Positions 1-7,916 of a stretch of 31,801 nucleotides of DNA are shown here, piece after piece (position 1 is the stretch's first letter; the number at the start of each line of letters is the position of its first letter). The notes beneath the pieces are model-generated. The model had not been told where the DNA came from, searched no databases, and worked only from the letters and a program-made list of their open reading frames with translations. The DNA comes from DAOVRL01 sp964459805 (lineage in GTDB: Bacteria > Planctomycetota > Phycisphaerae > Sedimentisphaerales > Anaerobacaceae), in the NCBI GenBank assembly GCA_964459805.1, contig CAYWOD010000010.1, forward strand, positions 1 through 31,801. Reading direction: 5' to 3'. Made by a program: the position numbers and the translations under genes.

Positions 1-187
1 CACATCACTATTTTGTGACCATTTTGCGCACAATTCTATTTGTAACAGACTAATGTTTCGCGGGCCATTGCGCCGGCGCCCAATATATAGATCATTTGTC
101 GGGTATCTCTCCTGGTTTCTTCCAAATACTGTTTATTTTGCCGTTGATTAGCGTTCCGGAATTGCGAGTGCGATACGAAAACGCGAA
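1..187. other. Window edge, no gene seen
   Basis: This stretch lies downstream of the flippase gene, which ends at 188 on the minus strand. I see no convincing reading frame, RNA gene or strong hairpin with a T-run. It may hold the 3' untranslated end of the flippase transcript. Confidence 0.4.
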
Positions 188-1453
188 TCACAACTCCAAT
201 AGTTTCTTGAGCTTATATCTGTAATATATTTCTATTATAACGGCCTGGGAGCAATAGGCAACTACGGTTGCTATTGCCGCGCCTCTCAGGCCCATGGCGG
301 GCACGAGTAGCAGGTTCAGAATGACATTCAGGGCGACCTGGATCATGCTTACGGTTTGCGTGAATTTGTACTTTTTGAGGGCGTTGAGGATGGGGGCGAG
401 CAGAGTGGCGTGGAGCATCGGCACCAGGGCGATGAGCAGGATTCGCAGTATTGCCGATGAGCCCTCGTATTTGTCGCGGTAGACCGCTCTTAGGATAATC
501 GGGCCGACGAAGAAGAAGACGGCTATGGCGACAAGGCCGAGGAGAAGTATCCTGGGCCTTTTCTTGAACAGGTATTCTCTCGTTTTCTTGCGGTCGTGGA
601 TGTGCTGACTTACAAACGGCAGGAAATAGGCGTAAACGATGAACGCCATCGAAATCATGCCCTTGAAGACCTGATATGCGAGATTGTAGGTTCCGATATC
701 GCGCATCGGGACGTAGAACCTGAGGACGAGGTTGTCGCCCCAGTTTATGAAATAGACGGCGGTTACGCCCAACATGATCCACTTGGTGAAGTCAAACATC
801 TTCCGGAGATGCTGTTTGTCAATACTGAAGGGGATGAGCGGGGTGAAGTCGATGGTCTTGACGAATATGAGCAGGAGGAGGAGGGGCGATATGAGATAGA
901 TTAGAAAGACGGATCTTAGATTGATGTTGTCGGTCAGGCAGAGCACAACGACCAGAGATAGTGTTATAGTCCCGAAAGTCAGTTCGGCGAGGGAGTATTT
1001 TATTCTTTGGCCCATCGCCGCGAAGAGATGGCACAGGAAGCACTTCAGGGCGAGTCCGACGAAGGCCAGTAGAACGAAGATCAGGTCGGTGCGGCTGATT
1101 TCGGCGAACTGTGCCAGTTGTTTGTTGAATAGCAGCGTTATCACCGTGAATATGCAGAAGCCGGCTGTGAGGAACGTACATTGCACGGAGAACGTCTTGT
1201 TAATTTTTGCGCTTTTGGTGCGTTCCTCGTTGGCGAAGACAACGAAGGGTGTCTGTGACGAAGAGATCAGCAGGGTCAGGAAGAAGAATGCTATCATTCT
1301 GGCCAGGGCGTAGTTGCCGAAAAGCTCGGGCGAGAAAAACTTTGCGACAACGAGGGGGGCGATCATCCCGAGGACCTGGCCGGTAGCCTGGAGCGATGTG
1401 AAAGTTATCAGGGTCTTGCCCTGTTCAAGCTCGTGTTTTATTCTTCGCAGCAT
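188..1453 (-). CDS. Polysaccharide flippase, Wzx-like (MOP superfamily)
   Basis: This 421-residue protein is almost entirely hydrophobic, with about twelve predicted membrane helices separated by short basic loops. It starts with a short basic N-terminus followed by a helix ending in a VAKFFSPELFGNYALA segment. That segment (a G-x-Y-A motif after the first helix) is typical of oligosaccharide and O-antigen flippases, which move lipid-linked glycans across the inner membrane. The length fits the family (about 400-500). The start is the ATG at 1451-1453, with a GGAAG element only 3 bases upstream, so initiation may be weak. No glycosyltransferases are visible beside it, so the transported glycan cannot be named. 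The assignment is to family only. Confidence 0.75.
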   Translation of the reverse strand: MLRRIKHELEQGKTLITFTSLQATGQVLGMIAPLVVAKFFSPELFGNYALARMIAFFFLTLLISSSQTPFVVFANEERTKSAKINKTFSVQCTFLTAGFCIFTVITLLFNKQLAQFAEISRTDLIFVLLAFVGLALKCFLCHLFAAMGQRIKYSLAELTFGTITLSLVVVLCLTDNINLRSVFLIYLISPLLLLLIFVKTIDFTPLIPFSIDKQHLRKMFDFTKWIMLGVTAVYFINWGDNLVLRFYVPMRDIGTYNLAYQVFKGMISMAFIVYAYFLPFVSQHIHDRKKTREYLFKKRPRILLLGLVAIAVFFFVGPIILRAVYRDKYEGSSAILRILLIALVPMLHATLLAPILNALKKYKFTQTVSMIQVALNVILNLLLVPAMGLRGAAIATVVAYCSQAVIIEIYYRYKLKKLLEL

Positions 1454-1627
1454 AATCTTCCGGAAAACTAAAATATCGGAAGCGGTTAGGCAACCTTTTT
1501 CCCGTAAATTCCCTGTTGCCGGCCTGGATGCACATCCCTAATCCTCTCTCAGGCGTGGAAATCCCGTGGACAGCCAAACCTGCGCCTCGATTACAAGCTC
1601 AAAAGGCTCAAGAGAAACAGCGGGCCC
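1454..1627. other. Intergenic, flippase to glyA-like gene
   Basis: This 174-base gap lies between two minus-strand genes. It should hold the promoter of the flippase and the 3' end of the glyA-like transcript. I see no clear hairpin-plus-T-run terminator and no small gene. Confidence 0.35.
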
Positions 1628-3070
1628 CTAACACATCGGGAACTCGCGGCAAAGCTCCACCACTTTGTCCCGCACCTCATTTCTGAGGCCCTCATCCATT
1701 CTGTACCCCGTCTCGCCGACCGTCTCGACTGCCCTCAAGACCGCGTCTATCAAGACGGCTACGCTCTGCATCTGGTCATCGCCCATACCGTCCTGTGTGA
1801 CGATAGGCGTGCCCAATCTCAGCCCGCTGGTGACAGAAGCAGGCCTGCTATCATAGGGCAAGCGGTTCATATTGACTATTATCCCGCACTGCTCGAGGCA
1901 CTTCTGGGCCACGAGCCCGGTCAAACGACCACGCAGATTACTCACGTTTAGCAGAACCATGTGGTTGTCGGTCCCGCCGGTGAGCACATCGTGCCCTAAA
2001 TCCAGCAGCGCCCCGGCAAGGCGTTGTGCATTTGCTATAATCTTGAACTGCCTGGCCCTGTAGTCGTCGCAAAGCGTCTCCTTAAAGAATACGGCCTTGG
2101 CCGCCACATTATTCAAATAAGGCGTTCCCTGCACCCCCGGAAACGTGGTCCTCTCGATGTGCTCTGCCAGGCTGAGCGTCTTGCCGCCGGCCTCTATCTT
2201 GCGCTCGAAGTCTTTGCCCATCAATATCAGGCCGCCTCTGGGTCCGCCCGGCTTGTACGTGCTCGTCGTCGTGAAATGAGCGTAGTCAATCGGCGAAGGA
2301 TGCGCACCGGCTATCACCAGGCCCGCTATATGCGAGATATCGGCCAGAAGATACGCACCGGCCTCGTCCGCAATCGCACGGAACTTCTCGAAATCTATCG
2401 TTCTCGAATATGCACTGGCGCCGCATATAATCAGCTTGGGCCTGACCCTGAGCGCCGCGGCCCGGACGGCATCGTAATTTAGAAGAAACGTTTCCCTATC
2501 GACGTAATAGTTCTCGGTGTCGAAGAACTTGCCGCTAAAAGAGGCCCTGGCGCCGTGCGAAAGATGTCCCCCCTGGTCCACGCCCAGGCTCAATATCTTA
2601 TCGCCTCTGTCCAGCATGGCGGTAAGAACGATCTGGTTTGCGCCGGTCCCGGAATGCGGCTGGACATTTGCATACCGGGCGCCGAAGGCCTCCTTTGCCC
2701 TGCTGACGGCCAACGTCTCAATATCGTCCACGACCTCACAGCCCCCATGATATCGCGCCCCGACAAAGCCCTCGGTCGTTTTGTTCTGAACAACCGACCC
2801 GAGAGCGGCAAGAACCGCCCTCGAACACCTATTCTCGGCTGCGATAAGCTGCAAGCTGTTCTGCAGCCGGTCATACTCGGCCCTGAGCAGTTCATACACA
2901 TGAAGGTCCGTCCGGCGAAGTGCATCTAATATGCCTTTGTGATACTCCTCGCAGCTTTGAAGTTTCTCGGGCCTTTTGTTTATAGCTTCGCCGACTTCTT
3001 TATCGACGGCTCCGGTGGTACTAAGCTTGCTGCCGTGCAACTCTTCGCCGCTGTGCTTGTCCAACAACAT
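1628..3070 (-). CDS. glyA: Serine hydroxymethyltransferase-like PLP enzyme, non-canonical active site
   Basis: The protein is clearly of the SHMT fold, with motifs LQLIAAENRCSRAVL, QPHSGTGAN, ADISHIAGLV, GGPRGG, GGTDNHM and TSGLRLGTP. SHMT interconverts serine and glycine using PLP and tetrahydrofolate in the cytosol. Several residues known from the E. coli enzyme are changed. NKYAEG reads NKTTEG, RYYGG reads RYHGG, and the PLP-stacking His of AHGGHL is Gln (about residue 166). The PLP-lysine motif THKT-x-GPRGG reads TYKPGGPRGG, putting the lysine (K273) one place closer to GPRGG. An N-terminal extension of about 60 residues is present (480 residues against about 420). I chose the ATG at 3068-3070 because GAAGG lies 8 bases upstream; a TTG five codons earlier is possible. 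It may be a paralogue with changed activity, so the symbol is tentative. Confidence 0.75.
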   Translation of the reverse strand: MLLDKHSGEELHGSKLSTTGAVDKEVGEAINKRPEKLQSCEEYHKGILDALRRTDLHVYELLRAEYDRLQNSLQLIAAENRCSRAVLAALGSVVQNKTTEGFVGARYHGGCEVVDDIETLAVSRAKEAFGARYANVQPHSGTGANQIVLTAMLDRGDKILSLGVDQGGHLSHGARASFSGKFFDTENYYVDRETFLLNYDAVRAAALRVRPKLIICGASAYSRTIDFEKFRAIADEAGAYLLADISHIAGLVIAGAHPSPIDYAHFTTTSTYKPGGPRGGLILMGKDFERKIEAGGKTLSLAEHIERTTFPGVQGTPYLNNVAAKAVFFKETLCDDYRARQFKIIANAQRLAGALLDLGHDVLTGGTDNHMVLLNVSNLRGRLTGLVAQKCLEQCGIIVNMNRLPYDSRPASVTSGLRLGTPIVTQDGMGDDQMQSVAVLIDAVLRAVETVGETGYRMDEGLRNEVRDKVVELCREFPMC

Positions 3071-3219
3071 CCGGTGTGCCTTCAAATTCTTCCTTGCGTC
3101 TGAGCAGTCTGTTCTTACCTTCTCCTACACCCGCTATTTCGGCAGTTTTGATAACATCTTATGAATTTTGACTGCCTGGGCGGTCAAATAGCCGCAGACG
3201 CGAACGGGCTAACTACTAT

Positions 3220-3330
3220 CTGTTGCGGAAAGCCAAAACTGACGATGTCACCCCTGCGAAAGCACGGGTCCATATCGAAAAACCTGGATTCCTGCTTTCG
3301 CAGGAATGACAAATGCTCTTTCCGCAACAG
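3220..3330. repeat. Nested inverted repeat between rseP and glyA-like gene
   Basis: The outer arms are a perfect 13-base inverted pair, CTGTTGCGGAAAG at 3220-3232 and its complement at 3318-3330. Inside is a second palindrome built on CCTGCGAAAGCA (3253-3264) and TGCTTTCGCAGG (3293-3304), flanked by TGTCA/TGACA. The inner unit resembles the short dispersed palindromes found in many bacterial intergenic regions. It ends 3 bases after the rseP stop codon, so the folded RNA may end or protect the dxr-rseP transcript. Confidence 0.8.
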
Positions 3331-3333
3331 GAA

Positions 3334-5604
3334 CTAACTAAAGAAGTTCCTGATTACGTCATTGAGCGTTATGTAGAGGAACAACGCCAGCACAAGGACC
3401 AGGCCGGCCCGAATTAGAAACCCCTGTGTACGCTCGCTTACCGCCGAGCCCTTGATCTTCTCGACCACAAGCAAAACTGCCAAACCTCCGTCAAGAGGCG
3501 GCAATGGCAGAAAGTTGAACACGGCAATGGCTGCATTTATAAGACCAATAAGGAAAAGGTACTCAATCCACATCTTCTCAACTACAGTCTGGTAACTGAC
3601 CGCAAGGATGCCGACCGGCCCCATAAGCTCTTTGGGGCTCACAAGACCACTAACAAGACGCTTTAACGTCAGGTAAGTCTGGGCAATCAGCGTAACGGTC
3701 TTCCTGCCTCCCATCACAACCGCGTCCACTGGACCCCTCGCTTTATAAAGCCTTTTGAGGGTCTCGAACTCAACTAACACCGCCGGGATCGGCTTGACGG
3801 TTATAGACTCCCGGCCGGTTCCAACGTTCAGCGCAACGGCGCCAGCCGTCTCGTCATCGAGGCGATATTCTATCGTGATACGCTCATCCGGGTACTTGCT
3901 GATCTCCCTGACCATATCGTGGAAGCTCGATACGGCCGTCCCGTCAACAGTCGTTATCATGGCGCCGCGGGGAATATCGAGCTTCGCCGGACCCTCTCCG
4001 GCAGCTATAGTCTTGGCGACAACCGCATGTCCGGCATCGAGCGCCAGCGCGATACCTATCAAAACCTTCTCACTACCCGCAGGTCGCTTCGGCGTAACCA
4101 TAACCGTAACCGGCTCCGCGGCGCCATTGGCGTCGGTACGCAGAACCTCCATCCGCACTTCCTTGTCCTCGTACTCCTCAGTGAGCTTTCGCATTTCATT
4201 GTACGTCGGATTCGGCACATCACTAATCGCAAGAATAATATCCCCGCTCTCCAAGTCCGGATACGTGATATTCGGCTCCTGGGGCCTGCCGAAGATGCCC
4301 AGGATCCTGTTCTTGACTCGGTTCACAAGACCTCCTCTCCCCAGTCTATCAGGGACACCGCTGACAGTCGTCACCTGCAAACGCGGAACCATAGAATGGA
4401 TATGGTAAAGCTCGGGTACAAAGTTACCCTCGGAGCCGCCCGCAATCGTCCATTCCATCTCGATCCGGCCCTCAACCAGCTCTGTTTCTCCGGTCTCGGT
4501 GGTTCGCTGCGCCGAGAGCTTGACAGCCGGCGCGTAAGTGCTCTCCACTATAGAGATCAGCTCCCAGTGCTTTTTAATTGGCTTGGCGTTGGCGGATTTG
4601 ATCCGGTCGCCCGGGGTCAGGCCCGTTCTCGCCCGCAAATCGTTCACATCAGCTTCGTCAACAGGCTCGGCAACAGTCAAAGTCTGGGGCATCATGATGC
4701 CAAAAGTCTTCAACGGCCTGTCGGGCCTTTGCTCTGCCACGAGCGTAAAATCCCTCTCAGCACCATCCCGCTGTACTTTTAAGCTGACCTCTTCGCCCCG
4801 CCCGGACAGGGCAGCGGCGAGCATGATATCGGTAAAGTCAAGATTATTACTCTTGCCGTCAATCTCGATTATCTCGTCGCCGGCCTCCAGGCCCGCATGC
4901 TCAGCAGGCGAATTAGGCTCCACTCCGCCGACAAGCGCTGGCGGCTGATTTATCCCGATAAGGAAAACGACCATAAAAATGATCACTGCCGCGATGACAT
5001 TGAAAACGACGCCCGCCGATACAACTACCGCACGCGCACCAACTGGCTTGTTGGCAAAGGAACGCGGGTCATCGCTCGATTTGGCCGAGGCCGTATCCTC
5101 CTGACCAAGCATCTTGACGTACCCCCCGACAGGAATTAGCCCGATGCAGTACTCGGTGTCCCAGGCCTTGCCCCCGCCCCCAACAGTAAAGCTCAACAAA
5201 CTCTCCTTCGTCCGGCGATTATCATCTTTGCCCTGGTCCGTCCGACCGGCATCATCTTCGCCCTGGTCCGGCCGGCCAGCATCATCTTCGCTCTGGTCCG
5301 TTTCTTTTCCGGAGAAAAAAGCCGGCAGAATCCGAAGCCGAAGCCCGTCCTCAGTCCTTTGAAATCCCAACAAAGTAGGCGGAAAACCAATCGAAAATGC
5401 CTCTACCTTTATGCCCGACAGCTTGGCAAACACGAAATGCCCGAACTCGTGAACAAGTATAACCACCCCTAAGCCAAGCAAGACCAGCAGAACGTTGCCG
5501 AAAGTATCGATCTTCTGCACAATCAGATAAATAACAGCAGTTAGGACCACAGCCCAAAAAAACGCCTTCGGCCATTTACTCACTGAACTCTTTGGTTTCG
5601 CCAT
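3334..5604 (-). CDS. rseP: Site-2 intramembrane zinc metalloprotease, RseP/M50 family, enlarged
   Basis: This membrane protease family cleaves anti-sigma factors or other single-pass proteins within the inner membrane. The zinc motif HEFGH lies at residues 52-56 in the second hydrophobic stretch, and the second conserved motif NFLPLPPLDGG lies near the C-terminus. Between them are four PDZ-like segments, recognisable by G-D-x-I lines such as EAGDEIIEIDG, TPGDRIKSA, ESGDIILAI and GAMITTVDG. At 756 residues it is far longer than the usual 420-450. An acidic insert with decapeptide repeats follows the HEFGH region. The start ATG has GGAGG 7 bases upstream. It lies 42 bases after dxr, a pairing common in bacteria, and is probably in the same operon. 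A likely partner is an anti-sigma factor, but none is shown here. Confidence 0.9.
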   Translation of the reverse strand: MAKPKSSVSKWPKAFFWAVVLTAVIYLIVQKIDTFGNVLLVLLGLGVVILVHEFGHFVFAKLSGIKVEAFSIGFPPTLLGFQRTEDGLRLRILPAFFSGKETDQSEDDAGRPDQGEDDAGRTDQGKDDNRRTKESLLSFTVGGGGKAWDTEYCIGLIPVGGYVKMLGQEDTASAKSSDDPRSFANKPVGARAVVVSAGVVFNVIAAVIIFMVVFLIGINQPPALVGGVEPNSPAEHAGLEAGDEIIEIDGKSNNLDFTDIMLAAALSGRGEEVSLKVQRDGAERDFTLVAEQRPDRPLKTFGIMMPQTLTVAEPVDEADVNDLRARTGLTPGDRIKSANAKPIKKHWELISIVESTYAPAVKLSAQRTTETGETELVEGRIEMEWTIAGGSEGNFVPELYHIHSMVPRLQVTTVSGVPDRLGRGGLVNRVKNRILGIFGRPQEPNITYPDLESGDIILAISDVPNPTYNEMRKLTEEYEDKEVRMEVLRTDANGAAEPVTVMVTPKRPAGSEKVLIGIALALDAGHAVVAKTIAAGEGPAKLDIPRGAMITTVDGTAVSSFHDMVREISKYPDERITIEYRLDDETAGAVALNVGTGRESITVKPIPAVLVEFETLKRLYKARGPVDAVVMGGRKTVTLIAQTYLTLKRLVSGLVSPKELMGPVGILAVSYQTVVEKMWIEYLFLIGLINAAIAVFNFLPLPPLDGGLAVLLVVEKIKGSAVSERTQGFLIRAGLVLVLALFLYITLNDVIRNFFS
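5221..5302. repeat. 30-bp tandem repeat inside rseP
   Basis: About 2.7 copies of a 30-base unit run head to tail (5221-5250, 5251-5280, 5281-5302). On the minus strand they encode acidic decapeptides of the form DQGEDDAGRP, DQSEDDAGRP and DQGKDDNRRT. Being in frame, copy-number change would alter only the length of a charged loop. Confidence 0.85.
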
Positions 5605-5646
5605 TAACTCGCCTCCAGGCTAAAAGCCCACACAAAACTACGTCGA

Positions 5647-6804
5647 TTATACGCTGCACGCCACTCTCGAGACTTCTCTTCTTGCCCAGGCATCCGCCTC
5701 AAGCAGCTCTTCGAGCGAGACGCCGGTCTTAACATCGTGCTTGTTCAGGCAATGTTCTACAAGCTCAAGTATATTAACAAATTTGATCCTGCCCGCCAAG
5801 AACTCTTCGACAGCGGCCTCATTGGCAGCGTTAAAAACGACCGCCGCGGCGCCGCCGGCCCGCGCAACCTCATAGGCCAACGGTAGGGCACGAAATATCT
5901 GAAGGTTCGGCTTCTCGAAAGTAAGTTTGCCTATTTCCTCCAGCCGAGGGGCCCTGGCAATCCCCGCGACGCGGTCGGGATACGTCAGGGCATACTGGAT
6001 CGGAAGGCACATATCCGGCCGGCCCAACTGCGCCACTACCGAGGCATCCACAAATTCAACCAACGAATGAATTATCGACTCCGGATGTATCAAAACCTCT
6101 ATTTTCTCGACCGGCACATCGAAAAGCCACCGGGCCTCGATAATCTCAAACGCCTTGTTCATCATCGTCGCCGAGTCAACGGTGATTTTGGGCCCCATAT
6201 CCCAGACCGGATGGGCAAGGGCCTGGGCCAAAGTCACATTGCCGATATCCTCAATAGCCATCTCCCTGAACGGCCCGCCCGAAGCGGTCAGAATGATTTT
6301 GGCGACCTCCCGGGGCCGACCGGCCTGCATCGCCTGGAAAATCGCAGAATGCTCGCTATCGACCGGCAAAATCTCACCCCCGCTGGCCCGTGCCTCCTTG
6401 ACCAGCAGCTCTCCGGCCATAACAAGCGGCTCTTTGTTCGCGATAGCAAGCCGTTTGCCCCTTCGCGCAGCGGCAAGGACCGCAGGCAGGCCCGCCGCCC
6501 CGACAACGGCCGTTAGAACAATATCAACCTCCGCAAGCTCGGCAATCGCCACGAGACTCTCCGGCCCGGCCAAGATTTCAACGTCCAGATCGGCGAGCAG
6601 CTCGGCAAGACGCGTCTGGTTATCCGCATCTGTGATGGCAACATACTTCGGCTTCAAGCGCCGGGCCTGCTCGGCTAAAAGCTCGACGCTGCTGTGCGCG
6701 CTGAGCGCAAAAACGGAGTACCCGGACCCAAGCGCCTCGATTACACGCAGCGCATTGGCTCCAATCGACCCGGTCGAACCCAATATCGCTATACGTCTAA
6801 CCAT
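5647..6804 (-). CDS. dxr: 1-deoxy-D-xylulose 5-phosphate reductoisomerase
   Basis: This enzyme makes 2-C-methyl-D-erythritol 4-phosphate from DXP with NADPH, the second step of the MEP isoprenoid pathway in the cytosol, and is the target of fosmidomycin. The nucleotide-binding motif GSTGSIG sits at the N-terminus. The metal-binding DSEHSAIFQ and the segments TASGGPFRE, HPVWDMGPKITVDSATMMNK and IHPESIIHSLVEF are all present. The length of 385 residues matches the family. I chose the ATG at 6802-6804 because it places MVRRIAILGSTGS in the standard position. An in-frame TTG 13 codons upstream adds an atypical leader. The gene precedes rseP with 42 bases between, so the two are probably co-transcribed. 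Confidence 0.96.
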   Translation of the reverse strand: MVRRIAILGSTGSIGANALRVIEALGSGYSVFALSAHSSVELLAEQARRLKPKYVAITDADNQTRLAELLADLDVEILAGPESLVAIAELAEVDIVLTAVVGAAGLPAVLAAARRGKRLAIANKEPLVMAGELLVKEARASGGEILPVDSEHSAIFQAMQAGRPREVAKIILTASGGPFREMAIEDIGNVTLAQALAHPVWDMGPKITVDSATMMNKAFEIIEARWLFDVPVEKIEVLIHPESIIHSLVEFVDASVVAQLGRPDMCLPIQYALTYPDRVAGIARAPRLEEIGKLTFEKPNLQIFRALPLAYEVARAGGAAAVVFNAANEAAVEEFLAGRIKFVNILELVEHCLNKHDVKTGVSLEELLEADAWARREVSRVACSV

Positions 6805-7680
6805 ATACGCAACGCCCGTGCCCGCCCCGGCAAACAAGTCCAATACTCACTTCCACCCGCACCAAAATCAACACTAACCCTGATACTATGACATCCGCCG
6901 CCAAACTGTCAACAACCAATCTCGAAGTGAAACGCTCAAAGACGGACCGCACCGGCTGAAGCCCATCGTACGTAACTACAAGAGACTCGAAAGTGCGGGT
7001 GAAATAGCTGTGATTCACCCAATGAAAATCACATCCGGCCCCATCACCTGCCTTTTCAACGTCCCTTACGCCGTTTTTGGCGATAACCCCATCAAATTCG
7101 AGACCGGCCGCAAATCAGACACAGCCTGGATAGACCTAATCCTCTACTCCGGCCAACAACGCCAAATCAACTTCGCCGAAATAAACAAAGCGGGCATCAT
7201 CTTCCTTCTCTCACTAAAGGCTTCCGACCAGAAGCAAAATGGCAAGCCTCTTTCTGATGTGCGGGTAAGCCAGATGGAAACGCTCATCACCGCCAAATGG
7301 GACAGACTGCCGAATCCTGAAATGTCTCTAAGAGCCCCCGCAAGACCCCTGCCAAGTGGCAAACAGAAAGCCACCGCTTCGGCTAAATTCAACGGACATA
7401 ACGCGTGGAAGAGCTCAGCCTTTCCCACAGGGACACCGTGATTGAGAGACGCGGCGATTTTGCCGATAGTTGACGCAGGCATCAATGTTGACAAAAAATC
7501 TCAAAAAACCATGCAAAAGACGTTGAAAATCCCCGATCTCGCCCGAAAATCCCCCACTTTGGGCTGGGCGGGCAAAAAAAGTCTCAAATTCCAGGGGGTC
7601 GGGGCAAGTTCGGGAGAAAAGGGCTCGAGTTGGGGTCGGGGGTGGTCGAAGAGAATATGTGAGGTCTGGAGAAAAAAGTA
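6805..7680. other. Gene-poor region between dxr and the leucine locus
   Basis: About 0.9 kb without a recognised gene. A plus-strand frame at 7010-7441 (143 codons) and a minus-strand frame at 7144-7494 (116 codons) overlap. Neither has a recognisable motif or a convincing ribosome-binding site. A 7-base inverted repeat, GGGTGAA at 6997-7003 and TTCACCC at 7014-7020, surrounds the start of the plus-strand frame. The region could hold a decayed gene, a lineage-specific protein or only regulatory DNA for the divergent dxr and leu transcripts. Confidence 0.4.
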
Positions 7681-7681
7681 C

Positions 7682-7709
7682 TTGCAGCGGCGCGAAAGCC
7701 GTGTATAAT
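7682..7709 (+). promoter_or_regulatory. Sigma70-like promoter of the leucine locus
   Basis: A -35 element TTGCAG (7682-7687) and a perfect -10 TATAAT (7704-7709) are separated by 16 bases. Transcription would be expected to start at about 7716-7717, which is the ATG of a short leucine-rich reading frame. The promoter lies 207 bases before the leuA start. Confidence 0.75.
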
Positions 7710-7716
7710 TAGGTTT

Positions 7717-7791
7717 ATGAGTGAAAATTGCACAGTTTGTTGTTCATTTCGGGCCGGTCTTGGCCTTGGCGTGTTGCTCCTGCGCCGTTAG
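7717..7791 (+). CDS. Leucine-rich leader peptide upstream of leuA
   Basis: A 24-codon frame begins 7 bases after the -10 box, so the mRNA probably starts at or next to its AUG (leaderless). Five of its last ten residues are leucine: the peptide ends GLGLGVLLLRR, read from codons CTT, CTT, TTG, CTC and CTG. Leader peptides rich in the end-product amino acid regulate biosynthetic operons by ribosome stalling and attenuation. The position directly before leuA is what that mechanism predicts. The stop codon lies in a hairpin described separately. The frame is short, so its translation is inferred from position, codon content and promoter geometry, not from homology. Confidence 0.65.
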   Translation: MSENCTVCCSFRAGLGLGVLLLRR

Positions 7792-7797
7792 GCGCAG
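7780..7797 (+). promoter_or_regulatory. Hairpin at the end of the Leu leader peptide
   Basis: A perfect 7-base-pair stem, CTGCGCC (7780-7786) with GGCGCAG (7791-7797), closes a GTTA loop. The 5' arm contains the last leucine codon and the two arginine codons, and the loop and 3' arm contain the TAG stop. An alternative pairing of GGCG at 7763-7768 with the CGCC of the 5' arm would compete with it. No T-run follows directly. The nearest run of six T lies at 7833-7838, after a weak A/U stem. The hairpin may therefore act on stalling or RNA folding rather than as a simple terminator. Confidence 0.55.
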
Positions 7798-7916
7798 AAT
7801 AACTCCTACCACAAAAACCCATTGTACCTTCGTTTTTTGCCTTAAATTCATAGCATTTTGAGCCTGGTTGGGGCATAATTGGCCGCAATCACGTGAGAAT
7901 TTTGGAGAAAATGCAG

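Noticed and set aside
819..1313. Long overlapping frames inside the flippase gene
   Set aside because: They are compositional shadows of the flippase, which has the clear membrane-protein pattern in its own frame.
7010..7441. 143-codon plus-strand frame as a real gene
   Set aside because: No ribosome-binding site, no recognisable motif, and a similarly long frame lies on the opposite strand; kept only as a remark in the gene-poor region.
7780..7838. Classical rho-independent attenuator terminator ahead of leuA
   Set aside because: The GC-rich hairpin at 7780-7797 has no T-run directly after it, and the T-run at 7833-7838 is preceded only by a weak A/U stem, so a terminator is not called.
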